DNA from: Orientallactaga sibirica
Taxonomy: Eukaryota > Chordata > Mammalia > Rodentia > Dipodidae
Assembly: GCA_036365145.1 (NCBI GenBank)
Contig: JAEOAD010000001.1
Location: 103,388,001 to 103,452,000, forward strand
Direction: 5' to 3'
Length of the DNA: 64,000 nt
Part shown: piece by piece, positions 33,131 to 44,530 of the stretch
Numbering within the stretch: position 1 is the stretch's first letter
Layout of the letters: each line of letters opens with the position of its first letter
Program-made: the position numbers and the translations under genes
The notes under the pieces: model-generated
Databases searched by the model: none
What the model was told of the DNA's origin: nothing
Seen by the model: the letters and a program-made list of their open reading frames with translations, nothing else

Positions 33131-33480
33131 TCTGTGTGTTAAATCTACACGGACAGAGACTATCCAACCCAGGACATGCAACAGTTGGCTCCATTCAGGC
33201 AGAGAGAACAACATCTTCGATTGTTTTGAGGTGGAAGTTGTTGGCATTCACTTAGGGAGATACAGAGAGGCTGCTGGAGCAGAGTTAATAGAGTAGGAAT
33301 AATTTTTGAAGATTCAAAGAATATTATTAAGTAAAAATGATTGTGCAGCATGCTGAATCCAACCATTACTACCTGGAATTAATAGATTAATAGATATTTT
33401 GACTGGTTAGAATGGTGTATCAGCAAATTTACTCCATCCATGGTACCTTGTTTTTTTAAAGAGCTCTGTTATTTTAATTT
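33131..33480. other. Non-coding interval, no recognised repeat
   Basis: Nothing recognised. Confidence 0.4.
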
Positions 33481-33483
33481 ATA

Positions 33484-33499
33484 TATTTTTAAATTTTAT

Positions 33500-33541
<42 letters not shown>

Positions 33542-33676
33542 GTGTGAGCACTCTAGAGTCTCTTGATGCTGGAAATGAATGCCTGTCCAGCTTTACAAGG
33601 GTGTCTTGGGATTCGAATCCAAGCTGACAGGCTTTGCAAGCAAGCATCTTTAACTGCTGAGCCATCTTCTCAGCCC
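33484..33676 (-). mobile_element. Second tRNA-like SINE family (copy 2)
   Basis: Antisense copy. Minus-strand head GGGCTGAGAAGATGGCTCAGC, B-box-like GGATTCGAATCCC (well preserved), then 'gacacccttgtaaagctggacaggcattcatttccagcatcaag'. Tail replaced by (TG)n, 33504-33545. Same family as 815-1003; distinct from DIP and B4. Confidence 0.75.
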
Positions 33677-34111
33677 TGTCCTTTGTAAATTCTTCTGCAT
33701 ATGAGCATGGCAAAGGCAAGAGCTCTATCTAGGATGAACTGTTTGTTCTTACCTCCAATTGATAACAGGGCACAGGATCAGGGATTGACAAGTAAGCCAT
33801 GCTAACTCACTATGCTGCAGCTTCCAAACAAGTGAGTTGAACTTTCAATGTTTATGGAATAGAACTGAAGAAAATAGTGGGAAGCCGGCACTGGAACCTA
33901 AAGTCTCTCTCTCTCACTCTCGCTGTGTGCATGTGTGCGTGTTTCTAGCCTTTAATAGTTCTATGCTTCTAATAACTCTCGCCTGCCACTTTCTGATAAA
34001 ACTATAGCAGGAATCTGTATCATTACATTAGATGTCTTGTTCCCTTCATCTCACTCTGTCCAGGTATTTCCGCTTCTTAAGAAACATACAGAAGCTTGAC
34101 ACAATTCTTTA
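33677..34111. other. Non-coding interval, no recognised repeat
   Basis: Nothing recognised. Confidence 0.45.
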
Positions 34112-34128
34112 TCAGTGGCTATTTAAAT

Positions 34129-34165
34129 ATTTTATTTTTATTATTTTACTTTTTATTTATTTGAC

Positions 34166-34199
<34 letters not shown>

Positions 34200-34368
34200 G
34201 AGGGAGGGAGGGAGAGAATGGGCATGTCAGGGCTTCCAGCCACTGCAAATGAATTCCAGGCACGTGTTCCCCCTTGTGCATCTGGCTAAAATGGGTCCTG
34301 GGGAATTGAACCTGGGTCCTTTGGCTTTGAAGGCAAATGCCTTAACTGCTAACCCATCCCTCCAGCCC
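34129..34368 (-). mobile_element. DIP-like SINE
   Basis: Full antisense copy with (GA)n and GGGA-rich part at 34165-34215. Flanked by a 17-bp duplication at 34112-34128 and 34369-34385 (TCAGTGGCTATTTAAAT with one mismatch). Confidence 0.94.
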
Positions 34369-34385
34369 TCAGTGGCCATTTAAAT

Positions 34386-34968
34386 GCCATTTCCTTTGTG
34401 CATATACATGTGTTTTGTACGTGTGTGTTTTCTTCCTCTTGGTAGACAGTGATTGCCCAAGACAGAGGCAATGCTTGCTACAAACTAGAGTTTAACAGTG
34501 TTCAGCGCTAGGTCTACAAGCCATTGGCTTCTTAATAGAAAGTGACATGTTTTGGATGAATTTCCGGGGAAGTCAGTGTGAGTGGGCTGAACATGGAGTG
34601 ATTGTGAAATGATTTGTGATCGAGGTTGAGATGAAGCTGCAATGTGGAGGACAAATAGGATTTTGATAAATAAAGGGGAGGAAAAGGGGTGTTTTCAGCT
34701 GGTGAGATTGAATAGATAGAGAAAAGGCTTGGAATTGGGAAGGACTGTGATTTATTGGAAGGCAAGTGAAGCTGGAGTACAGCCACATAAGAACCATGAG
34801 ATGCAGTTGAAGGGGACTGCTGAGCATTTCTGTTCCCATTCCTAATGCAAGAATTAGGGTGGAGGTTGGATATGGCTAAACCAGGGATAGTTCATGGTGG
34901 CAGCATGTAGCGTGGAGCAAGATGGGTCATGAGCAGATGAAAACCAGAGATCCAGAGAGGTGTTACTG
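34386..34968. other. Non-coding interval, no recognised repeat
   Basis: About 580 bp; two overlapping antisense ORFs of 84 and 88 codons without motifs. Confidence 0.45.
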
Positions 34969-35308
34969 GGACTGGGGAGATGGTTGAGTGGGTAAGAGCA
35001 CTTGTTGCTCAAACATGGGCATCAGAGGTTGATCCCCAGTGCCACATCAAAAGCTAGGCATAGCATGCCTTTAACCCCAGTGCTAAGAGGGGCTGGAGAC
35101 AGGAGGATTGCAGGGACTCAATGACCAGCCAGACTAACTTTAAAACAGGGAGCTCCACATCAGTGAGAGAATCTGTCTCTGGGAAATAAGGCAGAAGAGT
35201 GACAGAGGGTACACAGCATCTTCCTCTGGCTTCTCCATGCATGTGCACACACATGTGCGCACACACACACACACATGCACACACTACATGTATACACACA
35301 CACACATA
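34969..35308 (+). mobile_element. B4-type SINE with CA-rich tail
   Basis: Sense copy: 'actggggagatggttgagtgggtaagagcacttg', 'gatccccagtgccaca', 'gcatgcctttaaccccagtgctaag', 'cagtgagagaatctgtctctggg', 'cttcctctggcttctcc', CA-rich tail 35245-35305. Confidence 0.9.
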
Positions 35309-35825
35309 TCAACCCCATCTCCTAACCAAAGAGCTGTGTCAACACAGTATGTGAACACATGAACTTCTCTAACACAGGCTCCACATACAGAGAGTAGATA
35401 AAGAGGACTCTGATCTTACAAGGAAGAGGGAATCCTGAACCTGAAGCAAAGCAGTGGAGTTTAGCAGGAAATGGGTACAAGATTAGACTGAGGGGGTCCA
35501 TTTGAAAGGGTACACAGGAGCAGAGCTGGGGTGTGTCTCTAAGGCTATGATGTCAGTCTCCATTCATGGTGAGCTGTGCTAGTTGCATTTTTCACTGTGA
35601 CAGTCACCTGAGCAGATCAACGTGGAGGAAAGCTTACTTTGGAGCACAGATTCAGAGGTTTCAGTTGATAGTCACATGGCTCTGTTGCTTCTGAGTCCCC
35701 ATGTGGAGAGACAGAATATCGCATCACAAAGTGTGGAGTGGAGTGAAGTAACTCATCTTACGGAGGAAGAGACCAGAAGGGGCTGGGAACAAAATACATC
35801 TTTCAAAAAATGCCACCATGGGTAT

Positions 35826-36173
35826 TGGGGTGGTTTGATTCAGTTGTCCCCCCATAAACTTAGATGTTCTGCATGCTAGTTCCCCCGCTGATGGCAATTT
35901 GGGAACTGGATCCTCCTGGAGGCAGTGTACTGTTGGGGATGGGCTTATGACTTATAGTCAGCTTCCGCTTGCCAGTGTTTGGCATACTCTTCTGTTGCTG
36001 TTGTCCATCTGATGTTGGCCAGGAGATGATGTCCACCCTTTGCTCATGACATTGTTTCTCCCTGTTATCATGGAACTTCCCCTCTAGTCTAAAAGCCAAA
36101 TAAACCTTTTTTTTCCCCACAAGCTGCTCTTGGTTGGGTGATTTTTGCCAGCAATGTGAATCTGACAGCAACA
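35826..36173 (+). mobile_element. 5' LTR of a complete MaLR-type element
   Basis: 348 bp, begins TG and ends CA ('...tctgacagcaaca'), with AATAAA at about 36099 in 'aagccaaataaacc'. About 85-90% identical by eye to the 3' LTR. The GGTAT duplication precedes it at 35821-35825. Confidence 0.88.
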
Positions 36174-37360
36174 GTAAAATTGGTAGTAAGAGTGGATTCA
36201 TTGCTGCTAGAAACCTGGTTCTGTGGTGTTAGCCTTTTTGGAATGTCTTTGCAATAGGAATGTGGTTGAATATGAAATCTTGGCCTAAGAGACACCTTGC
36301 AGTGCTGTAAATACAGCTTAATGGACCATTCTGGTCAGAGTTGAAAGACTTGAATGCAACAAGAACTGTAGACTGTGATGTTTGGCTTATGAGGGTGAGA
36401 AAGAGCTTTGCCTGGACTGAGCTAGAAGCAGTTTGTATGAGAGACTTGCTGTTATGCCTGTGTCCTGAGAACTTGTGCAGGGTTGCATTGTGTAGAAATG
36501 GACTGGTGTGAACAGAGGGATATGGCACAGAAATGAAATCTTTGGCCCCAACTTCAGCCTGTTCAGTTGCAATTGTTTGGGAGATTACAACCTTTTAGAT
36601 AGGCCAGCTGACCTGCATTGTCACAACAGGAAGAATGCAGAGTCTTTTGAAGGGGACTGAATGCTGAAGGAGTGTCCCATTCATCAAAGTCAGTTTTATT
36701 CACCCTTTGATTAACAAGTTGGCAGCCTATCTTGTATTGTGGAGTGTAACAAATGCAGGAAAGAGAGGGTCATTGAATCAGCAACTTGGTTTTGTGTTTT
36801 GGAAATGGCCATGGGCAGTGTGAAGTAGGTTTGTTAGACTACCTGCATGGAGACTCGATGGAGCCATGAGGATGGACATGGGTTTCAGTGGAGACCCAGT
36901 GGAGATACTAGGACTATGGGATGGCTACCAAGAAGAGCTTCCAGCACTGGATGAAGTTTTCTGGGACTGTAAGTAGCCTAGCTGGAGGGGCGGAATTGGA
37001 ATTCCACAGACTTGTCACTGGTTGGAATTGTTGGACTGGAGACTTATCACTGACTAGAGTTGTTGGACCTGGAGCTATAATGTTTGGTGTTTGCCCTGTT
37101 TAAATCTTGTATTGGCTGAATATTTCTTTGCTGTGCCCAATGCCATCTTTTATAGTATGAATGTTTATTCTGTGCCCTTATGGATTGCTTTTTTTGGAGT
37201 TTGTTTGTTTGGTATTATGGCTCAGTTAAAAGACCTTGGGCTATGGGTATGCTTGAACATCATTGGGATTGATAAAAGCTATGGGGACTTTTAAAGGCAG
37301 ATGAATGCATTGCATTTTACATCATACATGGTTATCAGTTTATGGGGGCCAGGGGCATAA
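36174..37360 (+). mobile_element. Internal region of the MaLR-type element
   Basis: 1.19 kb between two similar LTRs. It opens 'gtaaaattggtagtaagagtgg', the usual MaLR start after the 5' LTR, and ends in a purine-rich stretch ('tatgggggccaggggcataa') just before the 3' LTR. It contains no gag, pol or env that I can recognise and no ORF above 99 codons, as expected of a non-autonomous MaLR element. Confidence 0.85.
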
Positions 37361-37708
37361 TGTGTGGTTTAATTCAGGTGTCCCCCATAAACCTAGTTGT
37401 TCTGAATGCTAGGTTCCCAGCTGTTGGCAATTTAGGAATTGGATCCTCTTGGAGGCAGTGTATTGTTAGGAGCAGGCTTATGGGTGTTGTAGCCAGCTTC
37501 CTCTTGCCAATGTTTGGCACACTCTCCTGTTGCTGTTGTCCATCTGATGTTGGCCAGGAGGTGATGTCCACCCTCTGCTCATGCCATTGTTTTCCCCTGC
37601 CATCATAAAGCTTCCTTTCATGTCTATAAGCCAAAATAAACTTTTCTCTCCCCACAAGCTGCTCTTGGTCAGGTGTTTTCTACCAGCAATGTGAACCTGA
37701 CTGCAACA
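37361..37708 (+). mobile_element. 3' LTR of the complete MaLR-type element
   Basis: 348 bp, 'tgtgtggtttaattcagg' to 'ctgactgcaaca', with AATAAA at about 37636. GGTAT follows at 37709-37713. LTR divergence suggests an old but clearly rodent-age insertion. Confidence 0.88.
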
Positions 37709-37880
37709 GGTATACTTCCTCCAATCAGACCCCATCTCTTTATATTCAGCCTGTTTGCCTCTGAATTTATCAGTGGATTGGTCTTCTGATGAAGTTAACT
37801 TCCTTACATCTAATCAACATTCAATGGTGTTACCAGCTAGGAAGCCATTGAGCTATTTTATACCCAAACCATAAGGGATG

Positions 37881-39048
37881 AGGACTTTGTTCCGAGATCA
37901 TGAACACATTGACATCAGGGCTCGTGGGCTTGTCTCTAGGCTCTCTTCTATTATGTGTCTACAGGGTATACACTGCACAGCGCCTTTAGCTGTTCTCTCC
38001 TGTGTATTGAAGTAGGTCTCTCGTTGTGCCCCCGGGGGGTTAATTCCAAAATTCATTAGAAGAGATGGAGGTTTCTAACAAACACTTTTGTGTGGGGGGG
38101 GGATGGGTTGGGGTTAGGAACCCGGAGGAGAAAATCATGTCTACCATAGATAGAGCAGAATCACCCAAGCAGCTTTTAGACTTTCTCAGTATCTTTCGCT
38201 GCTCTGATGTTCCTGCCACTAGCAACCATCTTATTTTCATTTTTCCCCCCTGTCAGACTATAAATCACAGTTCTACAGCCCCAAACAATCAAATCCTACT
38301 GCCTGTAATCATGGCCTGCCAAAAATCCAACTGAAAAGAGATTGCCAATTTTTTGCCTTTCCAAGTCGGTTCCTTGGAGGAAGATATGGTTCAGGTCTAA
38401 GCACCTCATAAGGATGTGCATCACTTAAACAAGGCTGTGGGCAGGGAAGAAGACTTGCCTTCAGTATTCTCACACTGGGTTTCTACATGTGGCTATGCAC
38501 GGGCTGGAATGGGAGATCAGGAGTCTAGTCACTCCAAGAGAGACTGGAGGGTAAGGGAATAGCCAGGAGGAACCACAGAGAAGATTGCTGCTGTGTCTGG
38601 GCAGGAGGAGGGGAGGGCAGGGTCTGAATAGCAGAGTGTAAGAGTGGGCATTTGAAGACCGAAAGAGGGGAATCACTCACCTAGTGTATGATACAAGGCA
38701 GTGTCCTGGACCAAATGGGGCCTTTGCCCTGAAGGATCTGAGCAGAGGAGCATGGCTGGTCCACCTGACATGGTCAGAATGGCACATACAGCATCCTTGT
38801 AGCAAACCTCTGCATTTCAATATATCTAGAGTAATAGACTGAGCAGGGTCTCTGAATTTGGGAAACACAGTCCTACAGAAATGTGTGAAGAAGGTAAAAA
38901 TTAGAGAAAGGGAAACCCCTATTTTCAGGATGGAGGATAAAGCTAAATACCAGACATTCCAGAAACCAAGCGTGGGGATGCACTCTATATGGCTTTCAGC
39001 AATATGCAGTTTCTGCTAAGCATGTTTTCCTTATGATTTTCAACATCT
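37881..39048. other. Non-coding interval, no recognised repeat
   Basis: About 1.1 kb; a G(9) run at 38093-38101. ORFs below 90 codons without motifs. Confidence 0.5.
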
Positions 39049-39076
39049 TAAAATATTTATTTTTATTTATTTATTT

Positions 39077-39121
<45 letters not shown>

Positions 39122-39270
39122 GGCACACCAGGGTCTCCAGCCACTGCAAACAAACTTCAGATGCATGCATCACCTTGTGTATCTGGCTTTTGTGGGTCCT
39201 AAGGAATCGAACCTGGGTCCTTTGGCTTTTCAGACAAGTGCCTTAACTGTTCAGCCATTCCTCCAGCCCC
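39049..39270 (-). mobile_element. DIP-like SINE
   Basis: Full antisense copy with (TTTA)n and (GA)19 (39081-39118), head complement ending 'gccattcctccagcccc'. Confidence 0.94.
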
Positions 39271-39290
39271 TAGACTGGATAGGCGTTGCC

Positions 39291-39439
39291 CTTTTTTTGG
39301 TTTTTCAAGGTAGTGTCACATTAGCACAGGCTGACCTGGAATTCACTATGTAGTCTCAGGGTTGCTGCCAACTCACGGCGATCCTCCTACCTCTGCCTCC
39401 AGAGTGCTGGGATTAAAGGCGTGCACCACCACGCTTGGC
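39291..39439 (-). mobile_element. B1 SINE
   Basis: Antisense, near full length, minus-strand head GCCAAGCGTGGTGGTGCAC; T(7) tail complement. Confidence 0.93.
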
Positions 39440-39737
39440 TTGATTTTCAATTTTAACACAGCATTTAAAGAGCACTTTTTCATTCCAGGTTTCCAAATTG
39501 GCAATGGGGGTGATTAAGATAAAGTATTTTGATCAGACACAATTTACAAAGGGCTTTAAAGAGCCTCATTACCTCTGTGCCCTACCTCCTTGGCATGTAA
39601 CAGTGCCAACTGAGAGAACTCGGCAGACCTTTTAATTGTGGAAGCCTTTGTGGTTGTTTGTTTCATTGCTTTTTAATGAACTCATTCTTGTAGTTAACAC
39701 TGGTGAAGGTGGCTGCTCATATTAACCCAGTTCCCTT

Positions 39738-41430
39738 TTTTTAAAAATTTTATTTATTTTTATGTATATTATTCTAGTTTTACATTCATAGTGGTGACTC
39801 CATTATCCTCCTCCCTGTCCTCCCTCTTCCATAGGGACCCTCATCAATGGGGAATGTGGTTCATGCATTATGGGGGTAGTCAAGAGCTATGGGGGATAGG
39901 CCAAGTCTCTGTGCATAATTCCCCAACTTGTGGCTCTAGCATTCTTTCCGCCCTCTCTTCCTCAGATTTCCCTGAGCCACATTGGGGTCATTTTAGTTCT
40001 ACTTCAGTGATGAGGTTTTGGGAGCCTCTGTGTCTCTGGATATCTGGCTTAGTAGGAGTTGAATGTTCTCTGTGTTTTATCTCCTTCAACCTTTTTCTGG
40101 TGTTGTGATCCCCAAGAGCGCTGAACTCTTGCCCTTCCTCCACATTACTATATGGTTTCAGCTGGAGCCCTGCTGAGGTGTGATTGGCTGATCCTCCCTT
40201 CAGGTTCATTGTCCATCTGGAAAAAGATAGCAAATTCTCCAATGGAGAGAGAAGTTAGTACTAGATATATGGGATGGCCATAGATATCTTAGAGGGAATT
40301 TTATATGGGTAGGCTCTCTTCTAGCCCACATTTGATGGTATCTTGATTGGAGACTGTGCTCATTTTTTGTACATGGTTTTGACTTATTTCCCAGTTCCAG
40401 CAATGAGTTCCATTCCACTGAGTGGATCAATTAGCCAAATCAAGAGCAGTTGGTTGCCCACCATGGCTGTGTGCCATTACTGCACTTGTTTGAGCATTAC
40501 GTCAGGTTGTTTCTTGCTGGGTATCTTAGACTGGAAGTTGTTTGGACCGATGTCGGCCATTTTTCCTCAGTTGCTCGTGTAGCACCCTCTGGTATTAGAC
40601 TAGCTAACTGTCTGGGGACTGACCCTCTTCCAGATTCTGACCAGGTTTCTCCATGTTTGGTCTCCCACATATATGCTGTCTTCCACAGTAGGGTCTTACT
40701 ATTAACCTTTGGTGGGTCATCAAGAACTCTGACAGAAATCTGTCTCTTTTGTGAAACCTTGTAGGTGTCTCGGATCTACAGCTCATTGTGGAAGTTAACC
40801 CTGTGCTGGTACTGGGAGTTATAAGTCAGTGCCTAAGAAGGCGAGGGGAAAAAGATAGATAATATAAAAGAGAAAGTGAGTATAGAGAGGCAATGGATAG
40901 AAAGAGAGAGAGAGAGAAGAGAGAGTAAAGCAGGAGAAAATTAAGGTTGCTCTTCATGGTGTTTTCTCCAGTTTCCCGTGGTTCAGGTGTTCCCTCTGCG
41001 GGCCTGCTGAAGGATCAATGTTTTAGCTGGTTGTTCAGAATACAGAGTTTTATGCTATCATTTCCTTTTGGGTCCCTATTTGTATCCCCCCACCCTTATC
41101 CTCCCTCCCACCCACTCGCTCCCTCCCACCATCACCCTCCCTCCATCCCACCCTCCCTATTTTCTGGTCCTCAGAGTGCTTATTAGGTTTGGCAGCATCT
41201 CGGGTGTATTCAGGTTAGGAGCGACAGATAAACGAGACCATACGATGATATCTTTTTGTGATTGGGTAAGCTCACTGAGGATGATCTGTTCCATGTTTGA
41301 TTTTTTTTTTTCAAATTTCATTATTTCATCTTTCCTTACTGCTACATAGAATTCCATAGTATAGATATACCACATCTTTGTTATCCATTCATCTAATGAT
41401 GGGCATCTGTTAACCCAGTTCTCTAGGTTA
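39738..41430 (-). mobile_element. Rodent L1 3' part: ORF2 C-terminus plus long 3'UTR (type B)
   Basis: Longest L1 piece in the window. Near its 5' end (41157-41430 antisense) the translation runs WYIYTMEFYVAVRKDEIMKF followed by EQIILSELTQSQKD, matching the C-terminus of mammalian L1 ORF2. Then follows a G-rich stretch (antisense of 41086-41160, C-rich on the plus strand) and about 1.3 kb of 3'UTR ending in an A-rich tail at 39738-39760. Only the last few dozen ORF2 residues remain, so it encodes no active enzyme. Confidence 0.88.
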
Positions 41431-41970
41431 GAAAACAGCTATCTCTGAGGCTGGGACTTCATGGAACTCAGTCTGTCCAAATCTGACATAAATCTGCTCT
41501 GTAGGGACTCTGCCTAGCTGCTCCCTATGTCTGACACCTGATATCCCCTGTGTTCTCTAGCCACGGTAAATGAGCTGTTTCTTCTTCTTTTGAAATCATT
41601 TGGCTATTGAAGACACTTCTGGATGTCTGCCTCGATACCATAACACTTGCCCATTGCAGCAGCTGACCTTTGGTGACGTTTCGGACTGACGTAGGAATGC
41701 CATCGAATTAATGTCTTGCTGCTGTCATTCTTGTGTTTTCCATGCTTCAGGGGACAGAACCAATAACTCACATGTCAGCTGAGGCCCTTGGCCACTTTCA
41801 GAGCTGATGAAATTCCACAACCTTGTGGGAGTTCCAGCGCCTTCCTGCTTTCTCATGCTTCTCTGTCTCCATTTATTTTGGGCTGTTCTTATTCCAATCT
41901 CTTAAATTGACAGAACTTAAAACTCTGTGCCTTCTCTGATATTAGGATCTCCCTCTCATGTGCATGTAAT
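41431..41970. other. Non-coding interval, no recognised repeat
   Basis: Nothing recognised. Confidence 0.4.
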
Positions 41971-42001
41971 GTGGTGTGTGTGTGTGTGTGTGTGTGTGTA
42001 C
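41971..42001. repeat. (TG)n microsatellite
   Basis: About 14 TG units followed by 'catgtgtgtggtatatgccgtacatgcatg'. It may be the tail of a decayed antisense B4. Confidence 0.85.
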
Positions 42002-42164
42002 ATGTGTGTGGTATATGCCGTACATGCATGTTTCTGTGCCCAGGCATTGCCCTGTGTGCCCACCTGTAGTGAGGTGTTCTTGCCTGTGCTGACCATGGGG
42101 AGCAGGTGTCCCTCTCCCTCACTCTCCTAGCTATTCTTACTTAAGAGGAATGTTTTTTATTTCT

Positions 42165-42451
42165 TCTTATTTTTTAAAAAATATTTTGCTTGTGTGTGGG
42201 GTATGTCATGCCATATGCTTTTCTGTGGAGAGATGGGGAGCTCTTGCCTACAGTGGTGAGAGCAGAAGGTCAGATGCCTACCCACCTGGTCTTGTTTGAT
42301 GACTCTTTGGTCTCTGGTCCCCTGGAGGACTGGGATTACAGACATTCACGGTCTTGTCAAGCTGTGTGGGATCTGGAGATTCCAACTCTGGTGGTCTCAG
42401 GCATACACTTATACAGGAAGTAAATTTAACCACTGAGCATCTCTCCAGTCC
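42165..42451 (-). mobile_element. B4/RSINE-like SINE, diverged
   Basis: Antisense, recognisable from 'ggactgggattacagacattcacgg', 'gggatctggagattccaactctggtggtc' and head ending 'ttaaccactgagcatctctccagtcct'. Confidence 0.65.
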
Positions 42452-42469
42452 TCTAATGTCTTAGAGATC

Positions 42470-42661
42470 TCAGAGCTTTGCATTTACTCATGAGCCTTAG
42501 TGATTCACAAGCCTCTTCTCACCACAGGACTGGTGTTACACACATGCAAGGCCATACCCAGCTGTTTATGTGAGTCCTGGGGATCAAACCACTTGGGTGG
42601 AACCTCAGGCTTCATGGGTGCATACGATGTGCTCTTAACCACTGAATAATCTCTCCAGCCC
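42470..42661 (-). mobile_element. B4/RSINE-like SINE, diverged
   Basis: Antisense: 'ggactggtgttacacacatgcaaggccatacccagc', 'tatgtgagtcctggggatcaaacc', head ending 'cttaaccactgaataatctctccagcccta'. Tandem with the preceding copy. Confidence 0.65.
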
Positions 42662-43029
42662 TACCCATCTCTTTATTTGGCTTTTACCTTGACTTTGTTA
42701 ATGGGCAACAGGGGAAGGGACACTCATCATGGAGTGCTTGGGTATCTATTCTGGTAGCTTCCTTGCCATTTTCCTTCCTTCATACAAAAGAGCCTTTTAA
42801 TTCTGCATCCAACACTCTCCACTCCATTGAGTTTCTTGGAGTCTCTCTTTAACTGAAAGCAATTGGCTAAGCGATTTCTGCTCCCAAAAGAAACCATGAT
42901 CAACCTTATTTTCTCATTTTAAACAGCTATTTGGTGTAAAATAATGGGCTGTGCAATGCAGGACTTGTCAGAATTCTGATGGAGAGAGGTCAGAGGTCAC
43001 CTGTTGATCATCAAGTATAACTACAATTT
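42662..43029. other. Non-coding interval, no recognised repeat
   Basis: Nothing recognised. Confidence 0.4.
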
Positions 43030-43040
43030 AGTACAGTTTT

Positions 43041-43275
43041 TCTTTTCTTTTTTTTAAAAAAGATTTTATTTTCATTTAATTATTTATTAGAGACATGGAG
43101 AGAGAGAGAGAGAGAGAGAGAGAATGGGCATGCCAGGGCCTCTAGCCACTGCAAATGAACTCCAGATGCATGTGCTACTATGTGCATCTGGCATATATGG
43201 GACCTGGAGAATCAAACCTGGGTCCTTAGGCTTCATAGGCATGTGCTTTAACCGCTGAGCCATCTCTCCAGCCCA
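43041..43275 (-). mobile_element. DIP-like SINE
   Basis: Full antisense copy; perfect TAGTACAGTTT duplication at 43030-43040 and 43276-43286. Confidence 0.94.
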
Positions 43276-43423
43276 TAGTACAGTTTGATTCCTTTCCATG
43301 TGCCTTCTACAGGGCACTACTACAGGCAAACTGTTTACGACATTCTTTCATCCCTCTATGCAGCTCTACAAATGTTATTTCATCTTCTTTGAAAGCTTAC
43401 TCTTCCTTTTTGTTGGGAAGGTC

Positions 43424-43655
43424 TTTTTTAAAAAAATTAATTTATTTCAAAGAGAGAGAGAAATAGAAATTTAATTTATTTCAAGAGAGAGAGAGAGGGA
43501 GGGAGGTGTGCCAGGGCCTCTTGCCACTGCAAAGGAACTCCAGATGCATGTGCTGCTTTGTGCATCTTGCTTTACAAGGGTGACTGGGTACTTGAACCTG
43601 GGTCCTTAGGCCTTATAGGCAAGTACCTTAACCACTAAGCTATCTCTCCAGCCCC
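43424..43655 (-). mobile_element. DIP-like SINE with duplicated tail junction
   Basis: Antisense copy in which the 'taatttatttcaa(a)gagagagaga' junction of tail and CT-rich tract occurs twice in tandem (43439-43460 and 43472-43495). GGAAGGTCTTTT-type duplication flanks it (about 43416 and 43657). Confidence 0.9.
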
Positions 43656-43667
43656 TGGAAGGTCTTT

Positions 43668-44450
43668 TGTGACTTGTTTTAATTGTTCTTTATAGAACTT
43701 GCCTTGGCCACCTTCATTAAGTAGCAAGTGTTTTCTCACTACTCCTTTTCACAAGCTGTACAGGGCCCACTCTAGCACAAGTCTGACTGTATTTGTTTGG
43801 CTTTTTCACATCTGTCATTTTAGGAACTCCTCAAGAAAAGAGACTGTCAATATCTGTCTTTGTGTCCTTAGTCCCTATATTAGTACTGGGCCAATGGTCA
43901 TTTGTTTGAATACACGAATGCCTGCATCATGTTGACAGTGTCACAGCGTGATGCAATCCATATGAAGGGGTCAAATTTCTCTGAATTATCTAAAATTAAT
44001 TTAATAGCAGACTATAAAATTACCTAAAAATAATTTGACAGTATAAGCTGTAAAAGTTATTTTAATTTTCCACTTGAAAAGAAACCATTACTTCTCCAGC
44101 TTGTTTTCTTGGTTCTAAGGAAATTTCCTACAGTTCAGTTGGAAGAAAGGATTGCTCTATGTGACATGCTTGGAGGACTTGTGGAAAGGCTGGAGCAATG
44201 GAAAGTGGTTGAAGGAAGAAGGCCAATGAACAATGTGCTAAGAGGCAGATGGAGGATTTGTAGAATTGACTTTGTAGATAGAGAAATGGGAGGGAGGATT
44301 TTCTGAGAAAGGAGGGGAGTAGCCTCTTACTACCTCTGATGGTATCTCAAGGGTTCTAAGGAACAAGCTATAGCAATGATTTTCGTAGATGGTAAATGCA
44401 TGATGTGGATGTTGCTCTCATCTCATCTCATCCCCATGGTAGACATGAAT
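43668..44450. other. Non-coding interval, no recognised repeat
   Basis: Nothing recognised; AT-rich at 43985-44070. Confidence 0.45.
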
Positions 44451-44455
44451 AAATC

Positions 44456-44530
44456 ATCATGAAACTCTTCTCCATTGAGTTACCCAGACATTAATAACTG
44501 ATCACGAAACTCTTCTCCATTGAGTTATCC
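44456..44530 (+). repeat. Two-copy 45-bp tandem duplication
   Basis: 'gaaactcttctccattgagtta' occurs at 44461 and again at 44506, period 45 bp, second copy incomplete and one base different. No relation to other repeats in the window. Confidence 0.8.

Larger units (their letters stand above)
35575..37880 (-). mobile_element. Ancient MLT1-like LTR, split by a MaLR element
   Basis: Two blocks, 35575-35825 and 37709-37880, together read as an antisense MLT1/MST-type LTR: 'tttttcactgtgacagtcacctgagcagatcaac', 'ggtttcagttgatagtcacatggctctgttgcttctgagtcc', then 'acttcctccaatcagaccccatctc', ending 'acccaaaccataag'. The full MaLR element 35826-37708 interrupts it with a GGTAT duplication. Confidence 0.7.

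Noticed and set aside
36174..37360. Possible gag or env in the MaLR internal region
   Set aside because: No retroviral motif and no long ORF; MaLR elements are non-autonomous.
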